In this document: piece by piece, positions 32,595-40,372 of the stretch
Position numbering within the stretch: position 1 is the first letter of the stretch
How the letters are laid out: each line of letters starts with the position of its first letter
Assembly (NCBI GenBank): GCA_965207755.1
Contig: OZ242297.1
Span: 1,674,001-1,738,000 of the forward strand
Length of the DNA stretch: 64,000 bases
Source of the DNA: Aldehydirespirator sp028819505
GTDB lineage: Bacteria; Actinomycetota; Acidimicrobiia; Acidimicrobiales; Aldehydirespiratoraceae
Direction of reading: 5' to 3'
Made by a program: the position numbers and the translations under genes
The notes under the pieces: generated by a model
What the model saw: the letters and a program-made list of their open reading frames with translations, nothing else
What the model was told of the DNA's origin: nothing
Database searches by the model: none

Positions 32595-34142
32595 CTACCC
32601 GGCTGGGTTGACGAGGCGGCCTACGAACAGGAGCGCGCCGGTGTCCTGGTGGACGATGGCCCACAGGAAGGGCCGGTCGGCCACGATCGTGAGGTCGGGC
32701 TCGGGCGGCATGGACGTCGGGAACATCCCGGCGGTGGCCGCGGCCGCTTCGGTGCCCTTCTCGTCGACGATCACCTTGGCGCCGTGGAGTGCGGCCGAGA
32801 GGAAGATCCCGGGGGCGATGCCCTCGAAGCCGGCCCCGGCGCAGAACCCCAGCGGGCACAGCCACCCGAACAGGTCGGTGGGCGGCAGGGTCTGCTCCCA
32901 CTTGGGCATGGTGACGTCGACGCGGCCCGTCTGGGCGGCACCGGACAGTCCGGTCAGCGTGGTTGCGTCGAGCGATTCCTCGACGGCGGCGAGTCCGGCC
33001 GGGTCGTGGGGCACGACCAGCCACATGGCCAGTTCGCCTCCCTGGTAGGCGAGCTCGACCGCGTCGGCGCCCTCGAGCCGCACGAAGCGGCGAGGCACGG
33101 GCGCCCGGTCGCGCATGAACGGCACCGTCACCGACTGGTCGGCGCCGGTGGTGAACGGACCGTCGCTGGTGAAGTCGGGCAGGAACGGCACGGTCCAGTC
33201 GGCCTTCAGGTACACCGTGTTCACGAGGACCAGCTTCTGGTTCTGGACGGCGCCTGGGTCGACGATGGTGGGGATGAGCCCTCGGGTGCGCTCAGACGCC
33301 CACCGGTTGATGGCGTCGGCGGCCGCCGCGCCGTTCGAGGTGTCGACGGGCTGGAGGTCTGCTCCGTACTGGCGGGCGGCCGTGGCGAGGAAGTCGGGCA
33401 GCAGCGAGAAGCCCTCGTCGGAGAACAGGCGGTTGGCCACCTCCAGGGTGGTGGGCTCGGCCGATGCCTCGGCCAGCCTGAGGTCGACGGCGTTGGCCGC
33501 GCCGTGGGTACCGGCCTCGGGGAACCCGAAGATGCCGTCGAGGGCCGCCCCGGAGTCGGCCGACGCCCCGGCCCGGCTAAGGCTGAACGCCATTCCGATG
33601 CTCATCGGGTTGGAGACGGCGTTGCCCTCCAGGTGCCGGTGGAAGCCCCATCCGGCTGCGTTGACTCCGGCCACCCAGTCGCCGGCCGGGGCGTCGGGAT
33701 CGGCCGGCAGCCGATCAGCCACCGGATCCGGGGGTGTGGTCGTAGTCGTCGGGGCTTCGGTGTCCGGTTCTTCGTTGGTGTCGGGATCGACCTCTGGTTC
33801 GGGAACTGTGGTGGTTGTGGTGGTAGTCGTCGTCGTGGTGGTCGTTGTCGTCGTAGTTGTGGTTGTGGTGTCCGGGTCTTCGCTGGCGTCGGTGTCGCCG
33901 ACCGGCTCTGGTGCTGCGGTGGTCGTGGGTGGTTGGGTGTCTGGATCGTCGCCGGTGTCGGTGTCGGTCACCGTCTCGGGGACTGTGGTGGTGGTCGTGT
34001 CGGATGGCGCTGCGCCCGCGTCTTCAGCGGTATCGATGTCGGTCACCGTCTCGGGGACTGTCGCAGGCGTGTCCGATGAACCACACGCCGCGGCCAGACA
34101 GGAGACCACGACAAGGAGTCTGAGCATCTTTGTCATGACCAT
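32595..34142 (-). CDS. Serpin-family protease inhibitor, predicted lipoprotein
   Basis: 515 residues. Signal peptide with lipobox LAAAC (Cys20) anchors it outside the membrane; residues about 21-150 are a Thr/Pro/Asp linker including 21 consecutive Thr codons (about 92-112). The rest is a full serpin fold: NPMSIGMAFSLSRAGA, NRLFSDEGFSLLPDF, LVLVNTVYLKADWTVPF, and the hinge EKGTEAAAATA (about 461-471) whose small residues predict a genuine inhibitor. The reactive bond lies near GMFPTSM. Targets unknown; serpins are rare in bacteria. Confidence 0.92.
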   Translation of the reverse strand: MVMTKMLRLLVVVSCLAAACGSSDTPATVPETVTDIDTAEDAGAAPSDTTTTTVPETVTDTDTGDDPDTQPPTTTAAPEPVGDTDASEDPDTTTTTTTTTTTTTTTTTTTTTVPEPEVDPDTNEEPDTEAPTTTTTPPDPVADRLPADPDAPAGDWVAGVNAAGWGFHRHLEGNAVSNPMSIGMAFSLSRAGASADSGAALDGIFGFPEAGTHGAANAVDLRLAEASAEPTTLEVANRLFSDEGFSLLPDFLATAARQYGADLQPVDTSNGAAAADAINRWASERTRGLIPTIVDPGAVQNQKLVLVNTVYLKADWTVPFLPDFTSDGPFTTGADQSVTVPFMRDRAPVPRRFVRLEGADAVELAYQGGELAMWLVVPHDPAGLAAVEESLDATTLTGLSGAAQTGRVDVTMPKWEQTLPPTDLFGWLCPLGFCAGAGFEGIAPGIFLSAALHGAKVIVDEKGTEAAAATAGMFPTSMPPEPDLTIVADRPFLWAIVHQDTGALLFVGRLVNPAG

Positions 34143-34182
34143 TGGACGCTATATCAGTGCCCCAGGTTCCCGAGGCCATTGG

Positions 34183-34188
34183 TAGCGT
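34183..34188 (+). promoter_or_regulatory. Leaderless -10 (TAGCGT)
   Basis: TAGCGT, 7 nt before the enoyl-CoA hydratase ATG at 34196. Confidence 0.5.
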
Positions 34189-34195
34189 CTGCCCG

Positions 34196-34954
34196 ATGAC
34201 CGACTCTGTGGCCATCGAGATTGGCGACGACTACGTGGCCACCATCGAGTTGCGGCGCCCGCCCAACAACTTCTTCTCGCTGGAGATGATAACCGCGATC
34301 GCGGAGGGGTTGGAGTCGTTGGACGACGATCCCCGGTGCCGGGCTGCGGTGCTGTGCGCCCAGGGCAAGCACTTCTGCGCGGGAGCCGACTTCTCGCCCG
34401 AGGGCGCCCGCTACACCACCGAGGACCTGTACGCGGCCGCGGTGAGGATCTTCCGGACCCACACTCCCGTGGTGGCTGCGGTGCAGGGCGCCGCGGTGGG
34501 CGGCGGGTTGGGCCTGGCGCTGGCCGCGGACTTCCGGATAGCGGCGCCGGAGGCCCGCTTCAGCGCCAACTTCGCCCGGCTCGGGTTCCATCAGGGCTTC
34601 GGCGTGAGCGTGACGCTGCCCCGGGTGGTGGGCCCGCAGGTGGCGGCCGACCTGCTGTTCACCGGCCGGCGCGTGCCGGGGGAGGAGGCTGCGCAGCTGG
34701 GCCTGGCCGACGGCCTGGCGCACCGGGACGACCTCCGGACCGCGGCGTGGGGGACAGCACGCGAGATCGCGATGTCGGCGCCGCTGGCGGTGAGGTCCAT
34801 CCGGGCCACGCTGAGAGGCGATCTGGCCGACCAGGTTGAGGCGGCCACCGCCCACGAGCACCGGGAGCAGTCCCGCCTCCAGCACACGGCCGATTTCGCC
34901 GAAGGCAGCCGGGCGATGCTGGAGCGTCGCACCCCCGAGTTCCGAGGCGAGTGA
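34196..34954 (+). CDS. Enoyl-CoA hydratase/isomerase family protein
   Basis: 252-residue crotonase-fold protein: oxyanion-hole segments AQGKHFCAGADFS and QGAAVGGGLGLALAADFRIA, and the trimer helix region near the C-terminus. One typical catalytic Glu position is not evident, so hydratase or isomerase activity is open. Alone on its strand, divergent from the serpin gene and followed by tRNA-Val. A second crotonase lies at 53733. Confidence 0.87.
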   Translation: MTDSVAIEIGDDYVATIELRRPPNNFFSLEMITAIAEGLESLDDDPRCRAAVLCAQGKHFCAGADFSPEGARYTTEDLYAAAVRIFRTHTPVVAAVQGAAVGGGLGLALAADFRIAAPEARFSANFARLGFHQGFGVSVTLPRVVGPQVAADLLFTGRRVPGEEAAQLGLADGLAHRDDLRTAAWGTAREIAMSAPLAVRSIRATLRGDLADQVEAATAHEHREQSRLQHTADFAEGSRAMLERRTPEFRGE

Positions 34955-34977
34955 CGCCTGCTACCCTGCGTGGCTCG

Positions 34978-35052
34978 GGGCCGTTAGCTCAGCCTGGTTA
35001 GAGCGCCTGCTCGACACGCAGGAGGTCAGAGGTTCAAATCCCCTACGGCCCA
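34978..35052 (+). tRNA. tRNA-Val (GAC)
   Basis: Acceptor GGGCCGT / ACGGCCC, anticodon stem CCTGC / GCAGG with loop TCGACAC (anticodon GAC), T-arm AGAGG-TTCAAAT-CCCCT, discriminator A. A CTGA simple repeat follows directly. Confidence 0.94.
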
Positions 35053-35090
35053 CTGACTGACTGACACTGACTGAGACTGACTGACTGAAA
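35052..35090. repeat. CTGA simple-sequence repeat
   Basis: About nine CTGA units, with single-base interruptions, between the tRNA-Val 3' end and the stop codon of the convergent nucleotidyltransferase gene. Confidence 0.85.
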
Positions 35091-35891
35091 CTAGCTGCTA
35101 GACCGTCCAAGCAAACCAGAGCGGTTCGGGGTGTCGTGTCCAGTGTTGCTGTCAACGGTGGGTGTGGGGACTAGCAGCGTCAGGCTCTGGGCAGCGGCCC
35201 GGGCAGGGCCGCTGCCATCATGTGCAAGGATCCGCGCTGTGCCCCGGATGCGCTTGCGTTCTTTGCGCGTCAGGGCGGCGTTGGCGGCGTCTTGTGGTGT
35301 GATGAGCGCCGCGAGTGTCATCACGTCGAGGAGGTGGCGCCTGTTGCCGCGTCCTCCCGGCGGGCCTGCCGCCGCGGCGATCTTGATGAGGAGAGCGCCG
35401 ACGAGGTCGGGGCGCGGGATGAGCGAACGCTGCTGGTTGCGCTCAACTTCCACAAGCCCTGAACGCTTCAGGGCTTGTGTCCCGCCCGCCGCTTGCAGCG
35501 TGTTGCCGCGACCGAGGCGCGGCAGGTGCCGGCCGAGATGGTCCCGAACGAGCACGTCGAACACGGTGCCGGCCGCGTCCACGTACCGATGGCCGATCGG
35601 CAGGATCTGCTGGTCGAATCCGTGGTCGCACAGCACCGAGTCGATGTGGCTCATCCGGGTCCGGTTCGTGCGGAGGTTCACCACGACGTCCAAGTCGTAG
35701 CTCCAGCGCAGACTGGCACCGCTCGCCGGATCACCGCCGGCGGGCCAGCGTTCAGCTTGGTGCAACAGCACCATCTGCCCGCCGATCAATGTCCAGCCTT
35801 CGCCGAGGTCGGCGGCGACAGCCATCAAGGCGTCCCAGGCCAGGGCCTGCTTGCCGGTGAGTACCGGCAACACAACTACCGGCGTTCTCAC
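35091..35891 (-). CDS. Nucleotidyltransferase-fold protein, AbiEii-like toxin candidate
   Basis: 266 residues. WTLIGGQMVLLHQAERW followed by the acidic pair in RWSYDLDVVVNLR is the nucleotidyltransferase core (G-G ... D-x-D) of AbiEii/MNT-like toxins. The GTG at 35891 overlaps the stop of the upstream HTH gene as GTGA, so the two form an antitoxin-toxin-like pair. Predicted mode of action, by family, is modification of tRNA or another nucleic acid or protein. The last ~50 residues are low-complexity. Confidence 0.72.
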   Translation of the reverse strand: MRTPVVVLPVLTGKQALAWDALMAVAADLGEGWTLIGGQMVLLHQAERWPAGGDPASGASLRWSYDLDVVVNLRTNRTRMSHIDSVLCDHGFDQQILPIGHRYVDAAGTVFDVLVRDHLGRHLPRLGRGNTLQAAGGTQALKRSGLVEVERNQQRSLIPRPDLVGALLIKIAAAAGPPGGRGNRRHLLDVMTLAALITPQDAANAALTRKERKRIRGTARILAHDGSGPARAAAQSLTLLVPTPTVDSNTGHDTPNRSGLLGRSSS

Positions 35892-36556
35892 GGAAGGCTC
35901 TCGATGATGGCACCAGCCACGCGCTGCTCGCGCGGGTGCGGCGAGACGCACAGGTCCAGCGCGACCGCCGGTGCCGGAGCGACCAGACCGGCTCCGTTGT
36001 CTGCTGAGCGCACGGCAGCAACACCAGAACGCTCCCGCAGCTCCTCCCAGTTGGCTTCAGACACAGCCCGCACCAGAACCCGACCCAGCGGAGAAGGCGC
36101 AAGGCCGCGCATCGGATGCAGCGGGTCGAGCCGCTGTTGCCAGCCTTCTTGGATGTAGAGGTGCGCTTCGTCGGCCAACGGGTCGAGCATGTCCACATAG
36201 GCGGCCGCGGCATGCATTCCGCTGACGACCACCTCTGATCTGGCGAGCAGCGACGACACCATGCCTGACCCGGCGCTGTATCTGGCGAGCACACCGCGGT
36301 TCTCGTAGCGGTAGGGGTCGTCAAAGTCGACGCTCGCAGCGAGGATGCTGCGCCAGGCGGCGGGCTGTGACAGCGGGCGGCCCCCGCGGGGTGGGGCCTC
36401 AGCGAGAGCGTGGACTTCCGCGGCGGGCAGCACCCACACGTTGGCGATCTTCGCGGCGGGCAGCAGGCCGCGGTGCAAGTAGCGTCGGACCTGCTCGGCG
36501 CCGATACCCAGCACGCGGCCCGCTTCGGCCAACGAAATCATCTCCTGGACGCTCAC
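35888..36556 (-). CDS. Excisionase/MerR-type HTH protein, partner of the nucleotidyltransferase
   Basis: 222 residues. N-terminal helix-turn-helix of the HTH_17 kind (ISLAEAGRVLGIGAEQVRRY, then LLPAAKIANVWVLPAAEVHAL), then an uncharacterised alpha/beta domain (about 80-222). It probably represses its own operon and neutralises the coupled nucleotidyltransferase, but the C-terminal domain is not one I recognise. GTG 36556 has TATGGT 6 nt upstream, indicating a leaderless transcript. Confidence 0.65.
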   Translation of the reverse strand: MSVQEMISLAEAGRVLGIGAEQVRRYLHRGLLPAAKIANVWVLPAAEVHALAEAPPRGGRPLSQPAAWRSILAASVDFDDPYRYENRGVLARYSAGSGMVSSLLARSEVVVSGMHAAAAYVDMLDPLADEAHLYIQEGWQQRLDPLHPMRGLAPSPLGRVLVRAVSEANWEELRERSGVAAVRSADNGAGLVAPAPAVALDLCVSPHPREQRVAGAIIESLP

Positions 36557-36562
36557 ACAACG

Positions 36563-36568
36563 ACCATA
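36563..36568 (-). promoter_or_regulatory. Leaderless -10 (TATGGT) of the HTH/nucleotidyltransferase pair
   Basis: TATGGT on the minus strand, 6 nt before GTG 36556, in an A+T-rich patch. Confidence 0.5.
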
Positions 36569-36602
36569 CCATAACTAGAGGAGTTCTCCACCAGTAAAAC
36601 GG

Positions 36603-36646
36603 CGGCTGGCTGCAGTCCTGACGCGGCTCGTTACGGCAGCCAGCCG
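36603..36646. terminator. Hairpin with perfect 11-bp arms
   Basis: CGGCTGGCTGC / GCAGCCAGCCG separated by 22 nt, directly after the stop of the 241-residue gene and before the next operon; a probable terminator without a U-tract. Confidence 0.55.
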
Positions 36647-36650
36647 AGCC

Positions 36651-37376
36651 TCAGGAGCCGTTTCGCCATTGCAGCAATCTGCGGTCTACGTCCTTGGCTA
36701 CTGCGGCGGCCGAGTCGACCACGAAGCTGCCGACGTCGGTGATGCTCACAGCTGCGGTTGCCTTGTGGGCAAGCATCCCGGCGGTGATTCCCACCAGCAG
36801 CGCGGCCCCAGCGGAACCTCCAACAGATCCAACGGCGCCCACCGCGGCGATAGTCGCGGCCGAGCCGACAGCGCCCCTGAAGCTGCCATCGGCCAAGCCG
36901 CTGTAGTCCCCGTCGCTGCGGGCCTTGTGGAACGATCTCGCCAGCGCGGCGATCGCCACCATCATTCCCAGCGGGTTCGCTGCCGCGGCGGCCGACACTC
37001 CGCAGCTGGCGGCAACCGCGGCGAATGCCTCGGTGTCGGCGCGGTTCCAACCGAACACGACGGCGACGGTGCCCGCAGTCGCGGCGGCAACATCTGCGAC
37101 GTTGTAGGTGTTCACCTCGTAGAGCCAGCCGGTCGGGATGCCGAACCGGTCTTGCAGCCCCGCAGCGGCGGCGTCGAAGCGGGACTTGTCCCACGTAGTC
37201 AGCGGTAGGCCGCGCACTGTGGCGGCGTCCTTCAGTAGTGCTATTGCGGTGCCGGCGGCGTCGGCCACGATGGTCTCACCGGTGTCTGCGGCATGCACGG
37301 CTTTCGCAGCCCCAACGAGTGAGTGGCCACCATCGAAGAGCCGGTGGTAGCTGCCGCCTAGGAGAGTGTTGAGCAA
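36651..37376 (-). CDS. Hypothetical Ala/Gly-rich protein, possibly membrane-associated
   Basis: 241 residues, not recognised. The second half is rich in Ala, Gly and Val with weakly hydrophobic stretches (VADVAAATAGTVAVVFGW; LGMMVAIAALARSF; AVGAVGSVGGSAGAALLVG) that could insert in a membrane. It follows the XRE gene with an overlap of 19 bases and starts at TTG, so it appears to be the third gene of the HigBA-like operon. The function, and whether the start is correct, remain open. Confidence 0.55.
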   Translation of the reverse strand: MLNTLLGGSYHRLFDGGHSLVGAAKAVHAADTGETIVADAAGTAIALLKDAATVRGLPLTTWDKSRFDAAAAGLQDRFGIPTGWLYEVNTYNVADVAAATAGTVAVVFGWNRADTEAFAAVAASCGVSAAAAANPLGMMVAIAALARSFHKARSDGDYSGLADGSFRGAVGSAATIAAVGAVGSVGGSAGAALLVGITAGMLAHKATAAVSITDVGSFVVDSAAAVAKDVDRRLLQWRNGS

Positions 37377-38014
37377 CTGGGTTGCTGGCTGTGTGTTTGG
37401 GGGGTTGGGGGCGGTGCGGGCGCGGTGTTTGGGGTTGGGGCGGCTCGTGTCGGGCGGGCCGGGGCGGGTTCTGACAGCGTCTTGGCGTCTCGGTCGTCGT
37501 CGGCGCTGCCGGCGGCGCGGTGCTCATCGCCGCTGCCCGATACCTTGAGGCTCTTCTCCAGGTCTGCCAGCAGGCGTCGTGCCTCTCGCTGCTCGTCCTC
37601 ATGTCTCGGGTCCCCAACCCGACGAATCGCTTCGCTCGTCGCTGCGCGGAGCGCCGACATCAGCGTGTCCGTCCTCGCGGCGCGCTCTTGCTGCGTTGTG
37701 CGGGAGTGCGTGGTCAAGGGGATGCGCTCGTCGTCGAACACGGCGGTCACCTCGAGTCGGCCTCCCATGCCTTCCACAGCCATCCGCAGGGTCGAAACCA
37801 GGTTGTCGGCAGCGGTCTCCATGGCCGACACCGACGCTTGGGCGCGGTCCAGCCGCCGGGCCAGCTCGGTCTGGGTGAGCTCGCGGTGTCGGCGCAACTC
37901 CCCGAGGGTGTAGGTCACCATCTCGGCGCGAGCCTCGTCCTTTAGCGCCTCCACCCTGGCCCTCTGCTCGGGAGTCAAGTCGCCGATGAGGTCATCGAAC
38001 TTGTGATATGTCAT
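37358..38014 (-). CDS. XRE-family HTH protein, HigA-like antitoxin with long tail
   Basis: 218 residues. Residues about 35-95 hold an XRE helix-turn-helix (LGELRRHRELTQTELARRL, then AQASVSAMETAADNLVSTL), typical of the C-terminal or full HigA antitoxin. The following ~120 residues are charged then Pro/Thr-rich and look disordered; family members usually end near residue 100. It lies 43 nt after the HigB-like toxin gene, the normal order for this module. Confidence 0.78.
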   Translation of the reverse strand: MTYHKFDDLIGDLTPEQRARVEALKDEARAEMVTYTLGELRRHRELTQTELARRLDRAQASVSAMETAADNLVSTLRMAVEGMGGRLEVTAVFDDERIPLTTHSRTTQQERAARTDTLMSALRAATSEAIRRVGDPRHEDEQREARRLLADLEKSLKVSGSGDEHRAAGSADDDRDAKTLSEPAPARPTRAAPTPNTAPAPPPTPQTHSQQPSCSTLS

Positions 38015-38057
38015 GTCTTGTGTCCTTCGATGTGCTGGGGGCGCGGCATCTTGTTGG

Positions 38058-38429
38058 CTACGGGTCCGGGAGTTCGCCTTGGGCCGTGAGTTCTGCCAGA
38101 TACTGCTCGTAGAGGCGTTCGGCCGCTGGGATGGCGGAGCGGTACCACTCGTTCCATTGGCGGGCCTTGCTGCCGCCGTACAGCAGGATCGCCTGCCGGC
38201 GGGGGTCGAACATGAACAGGATGCGCAGGTCCCTTCCCGCGGCGCGGGGCCTGAGTTCCTTCATGTTCTGGTATCGAGAGCCGTGGATCCGCTCGACGAT
38301 GGGGCGCCCCAGCATCGGGCCACCCTCGCGGAGCAGGCTCACGGCAGCAATGACTGAGAGCTTCTGGTCCTTGGCGAGCGAAGCCAGCCAGGAACGGAAC
38401 TAGTCGGTCGCGTTGATCTCCCATGCCAC
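38058..38429 (-). pseudogene. HigB/Gp49-like toxin gene with an in-frame TAG at codon 10
   Basis: The frame from GTG 38429 encodes VAWEINATD, then TAG (38403-38401), then FRSWLASLAKDQKLSVIAA and onward through a good RelE/Gp49-type toxin (GRPIVERIHGSRYQNMKELR, LRILFMFDPRRQAILL). A normal family N-terminus runs W-E-(x)n-F-x-x-W without a break, so the TAG looks like a nonsense mutation of a sense codon. Re-initiation at GTG 38342 would give 94 residues lacking the first helix. TATATT lies 6 nt before GTG 38429. Either an inactivated toxin or a sequencing error. Confidence 0.72.
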
Positions 38430-38435
38430 TCAGAG

Positions 38436-38441
38436 AATATA
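38436..38441 (-). promoter_or_regulatory. Leaderless -10 (TATATT) of the HigBA-like module
   Basis: TATATT on the minus strand, 6 nt before GTG 38429; supports that GTG as the original toxin start. Confidence 0.5.
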
Positions 38442-38576
38442 GAGACTACTCGATATAGATGCTGTCCGTGCTGACGCTCCCGAAGCTGCCGCACACGGAC
38501 CTGCCTCAGCGGTTCGGAGGTCGCAGCCCCGGCTGCAACCGAGAGAAGTACGAAGACGACTTAGAGACGGCGCCGG

Positions 38577-39038
38577 TTAGCGCACCGGGAAGAAGATGTC
38601 GGTGCGCCACCTCGACTGGTCGGGCTCGGCGGCCGGGTCGTTCACATAGACCTCCCAGGGCGAGTCCGCGGCTTCGAGCCCCTGGGACTCCATCCACGCC
38701 GTCAGCGCCATCCACGTCTGGGGGAGTCCGTCGTACGGGCCGAGGTGGGTGACGGTCGCGGCCCTCCCGGCGGGAAGCTCCCCGGCTCCGACGCGACCCT
38801 CGCCGGGCATAGGCGACGCCACCGGGATGGCGCATTCGAGTTCGACGGTCTCTCCCGGCGGCGAGTGGTATCTGGCCAGGGGCATCCCGGCCGGCTCCTG
38901 ACCGCTCTGCGCGATGTGTCCGCTCAGTTCGCCGAACAGCGGACCCATGGCGTTGCCGATCTCGCTCATCGCGACGGTCGTGCGAATGCCCACTATGGGC
39001 TGGGATTCAAGCTCCCTCACCCCGAACTCCAGCGTCAT
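38577..39038 (-). CDS. GyrI-like effector-binding domain protein
   Basis: 153 residues, a stand-alone GyrI/AraC-effector-binding (SOUL-like) fold: ESQPIVGIRTTVAMSEIG, LARYHSPPGETVELECAIPV, AATVTHLGPYDGLPQTWMAL and the C-terminal W-E-V-Y-V-N-D-P motif. Such proteins bind small hydrophobic ligands or antagonise gyrase inhibitors. No DNA-binding domain is attached. ATG at 39038. Confidence 0.83.
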   Translation of the reverse strand: MTLEFGVRELESQPIVGIRTTVAMSEIGNAMGPLFGELSGHIAQSGQEPAGMPLARYHSPPGETVELECAIPVASPMPGEGRVGAGELPAGRAATVTHLGPYDGLPQTWMALTAWMESQGLEAADSPWEVYVNDPAAEPDQSRWRTDIFFPVR

Positions 39039-39233
39039 CGTTGCTGTCCTCCAGTGCTGTCGACCAGCTCTCTTGCTTCGCGGCGGCCGGGCCCCGGCTG
39101 CCGCAGCCGCGGACCGTAGGCAAGCTCTACCGGTGGCCGCAAGTCAGTCCAGCAAGAGCCGTGGGCTGAGGGGATGTGGGCTTGCCCCCGACGAGCGCCT
39201 AAGTTCCGATGGATCGCCGATCGGAGGCTGGCC

Positions 39234-39800
39234 ATGAGGCGGATTCGATACAACTGTGCCATGAGCCTCGATGGGTACATCGCAGGCCCTGACGACGAGT
39301 TCGACTGGATCGTCGTCGATCCAGACATCGACTTCGAGGAGTTGTTCGGGCAGTTCGACACCTTCCTGCTCGGCCGGCGCACCTTCGAGGTGACTGGTGA
39401 CCCCGGTGCCTCCGCCCAGTCGGGCACCCGAACGTTCGTGTTCTCACGGACGCTGAGCCAGGACGACTACACCGATGTCACGATCGTCGGAGACAACTGG
39501 AAGGATGTTGTTCGGTCGCTTCGAAAGGAACCGGGTGGAGACATCTGGCTGTTCGGCGGCGGCGCACTGTTTCGCAGCCTCTGCGAGGAAGGGCTCGTCG
39601 ACACGGTGGAAGTCTCGATCGTCCCCATCCTGCTCGGCGGGGGCGTTCCCCTCGTCCCGGAACTGTCCAAGCGGATCGGACTGACGCTGACGGGACAACG
39701 AGTCTTCGAGAAGACCGGCACCGTGAGCCTCGTCTACGAGGTGAACAAGCCTGACCGCCACCGGCACACCGAGGAACGGACCGCCTCACCGAACGACTGA
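39234..39800 (+). CDS. Dihydrofolate-reductase-like (RibD C-terminal) protein
   Basis: 188 residues. IRYNCAMSLDGYIAGPDDEFDW, LLGRRTFEV and DIWLFGGGALFRSL are the hallmarks of the RibD_C/YyaP reductase-like family; biological substrates are unknown for most members. ATG at 39234 was chosen for the GGAGG 7 nt upstream; the open frame extends 20 codons further without homology. The 195 nt before it and 200 nt after it show no other gene. Confidence 0.86.
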   Translation: MRRIRYNCAMSLDGYIAGPDDEFDWIVVDPDIDFEELFGQFDTFLLGRRTFEVTGDPGASAQSGTRTFVFSRTLSQDDYTDVTIVGDNWKDVVRSLRKEPGGDIWLFGGGALFRSLCEEGLVDTVEVSIVPILLGGGVPLVPELSKRIGLTLTGQRVFEKTGTVSLVYEVNKPDRHRHTEERTASPND

Positions 39801-39990
39801 CCACCGCCTGACGGGCCCTTGAAGGTCACCTGTCGTGTGACGGGCGCTACCGGCTGAAGGTCACGGGTAGCTCTCGTCGCTGGGGCCGTCGGGCGCGTCG
39901 GGGAGCATCTCGTCGATCGCTTCGACAATGGCAATAGAGTGCGAGCTGCCGGGCACGGAGTCGCGGCCGCTGGGCGCCGTGGGCGGCCCC

Positions 39991-39996
39991 TAGGCT
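39991..39996 (+). promoter_or_regulatory. Leaderless -10 (TAGGCT) of the hisI-trp operon
   Basis: TAGGCT, 7 nt before the hisI ATG; the likely main promoter of the hisI-trpE genes. Confidence 0.55.
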
Positions 39997-40003
39997 GGCA
40001 GGC

Positions 40004-40357
40004 ATGACTGGAACACCGATCGAGGCCGGCGAGGAGGCGCTAGCGGCCGTCAAGTACAACGGCGACGGGCTGGTGCCCGCCATCGTGCAGGACGCCTCCA
40101 CCAAGGCCGTGCTGATGATGGCGTGGATGAGCCCCGAGACCCTGGCCCTGACCCTGGCCGAGGGCCGGACCGTGTTCTGGAGCCGGTCCCGCCAGGAGGT
40201 GTGGCGCAAGGGCGAGACCTCCGGTGAGAGGCAGTGGCTGCGGGAGGCCTACTACGACTGCGACGGCGACACCCTGCTGTTCGTGGTCGAGCAGGAGGGC
40301 GGCGGCGCCTGCCACACCGGCAGGTACTCGTGCTTCTTCCGGTCCTTCGACGGCTGA
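40004..40357 (+). CDS. hisI: Phosphoribosyl-AMP cyclohydrolase
   Basis: Third step of histidine biosynthesis. 117 residues, the monofunctional form: VPAIVQDASTKAVLMMAWM, then the Zn/catalytic stretch FWSRSRQEVWRKGETSG, YYDCDGDTLLF and the double-Cys end ACHTGRYSCFFR. It precedes trpE by 15 nt, a linkage common in actinobacteria. Leaderless promoter seen upstream. Confidence 0.95.
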   Translation: MTGTPIEAGEEALAAVKYNGDGLVPAIVQDASTKAVLMMAWMSPETLALTLAEGRTVFWSRSRQEVWRKGETSGERQWLREAYYDCDGDTLLFVVEQEGGGACHTGRYSCFFRSFDG

Positions 40358-40372
40358 CCGCCGGGTCGCGCC

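Noticed and set aside
33770..33870. Simple (GTG/GTC)n microsatellite as a separate repeat
   Set aside because: It is the coding sequence of the serpin's poly-Thr linker and is described there.
34978..35090. tRNA-Val as an attachment site for an integrated island
   Set aside because: No duplicate of the tRNA 3' end and no integrase were found in the window; the CTGA repeat alone is not evidence.
38011..38424. 137-codon frame covering the HigB-like gene in another frame
   Set aside because: The toxin homology is in the frame of GTG 38429; this overlapping frame has no recognisable fold.
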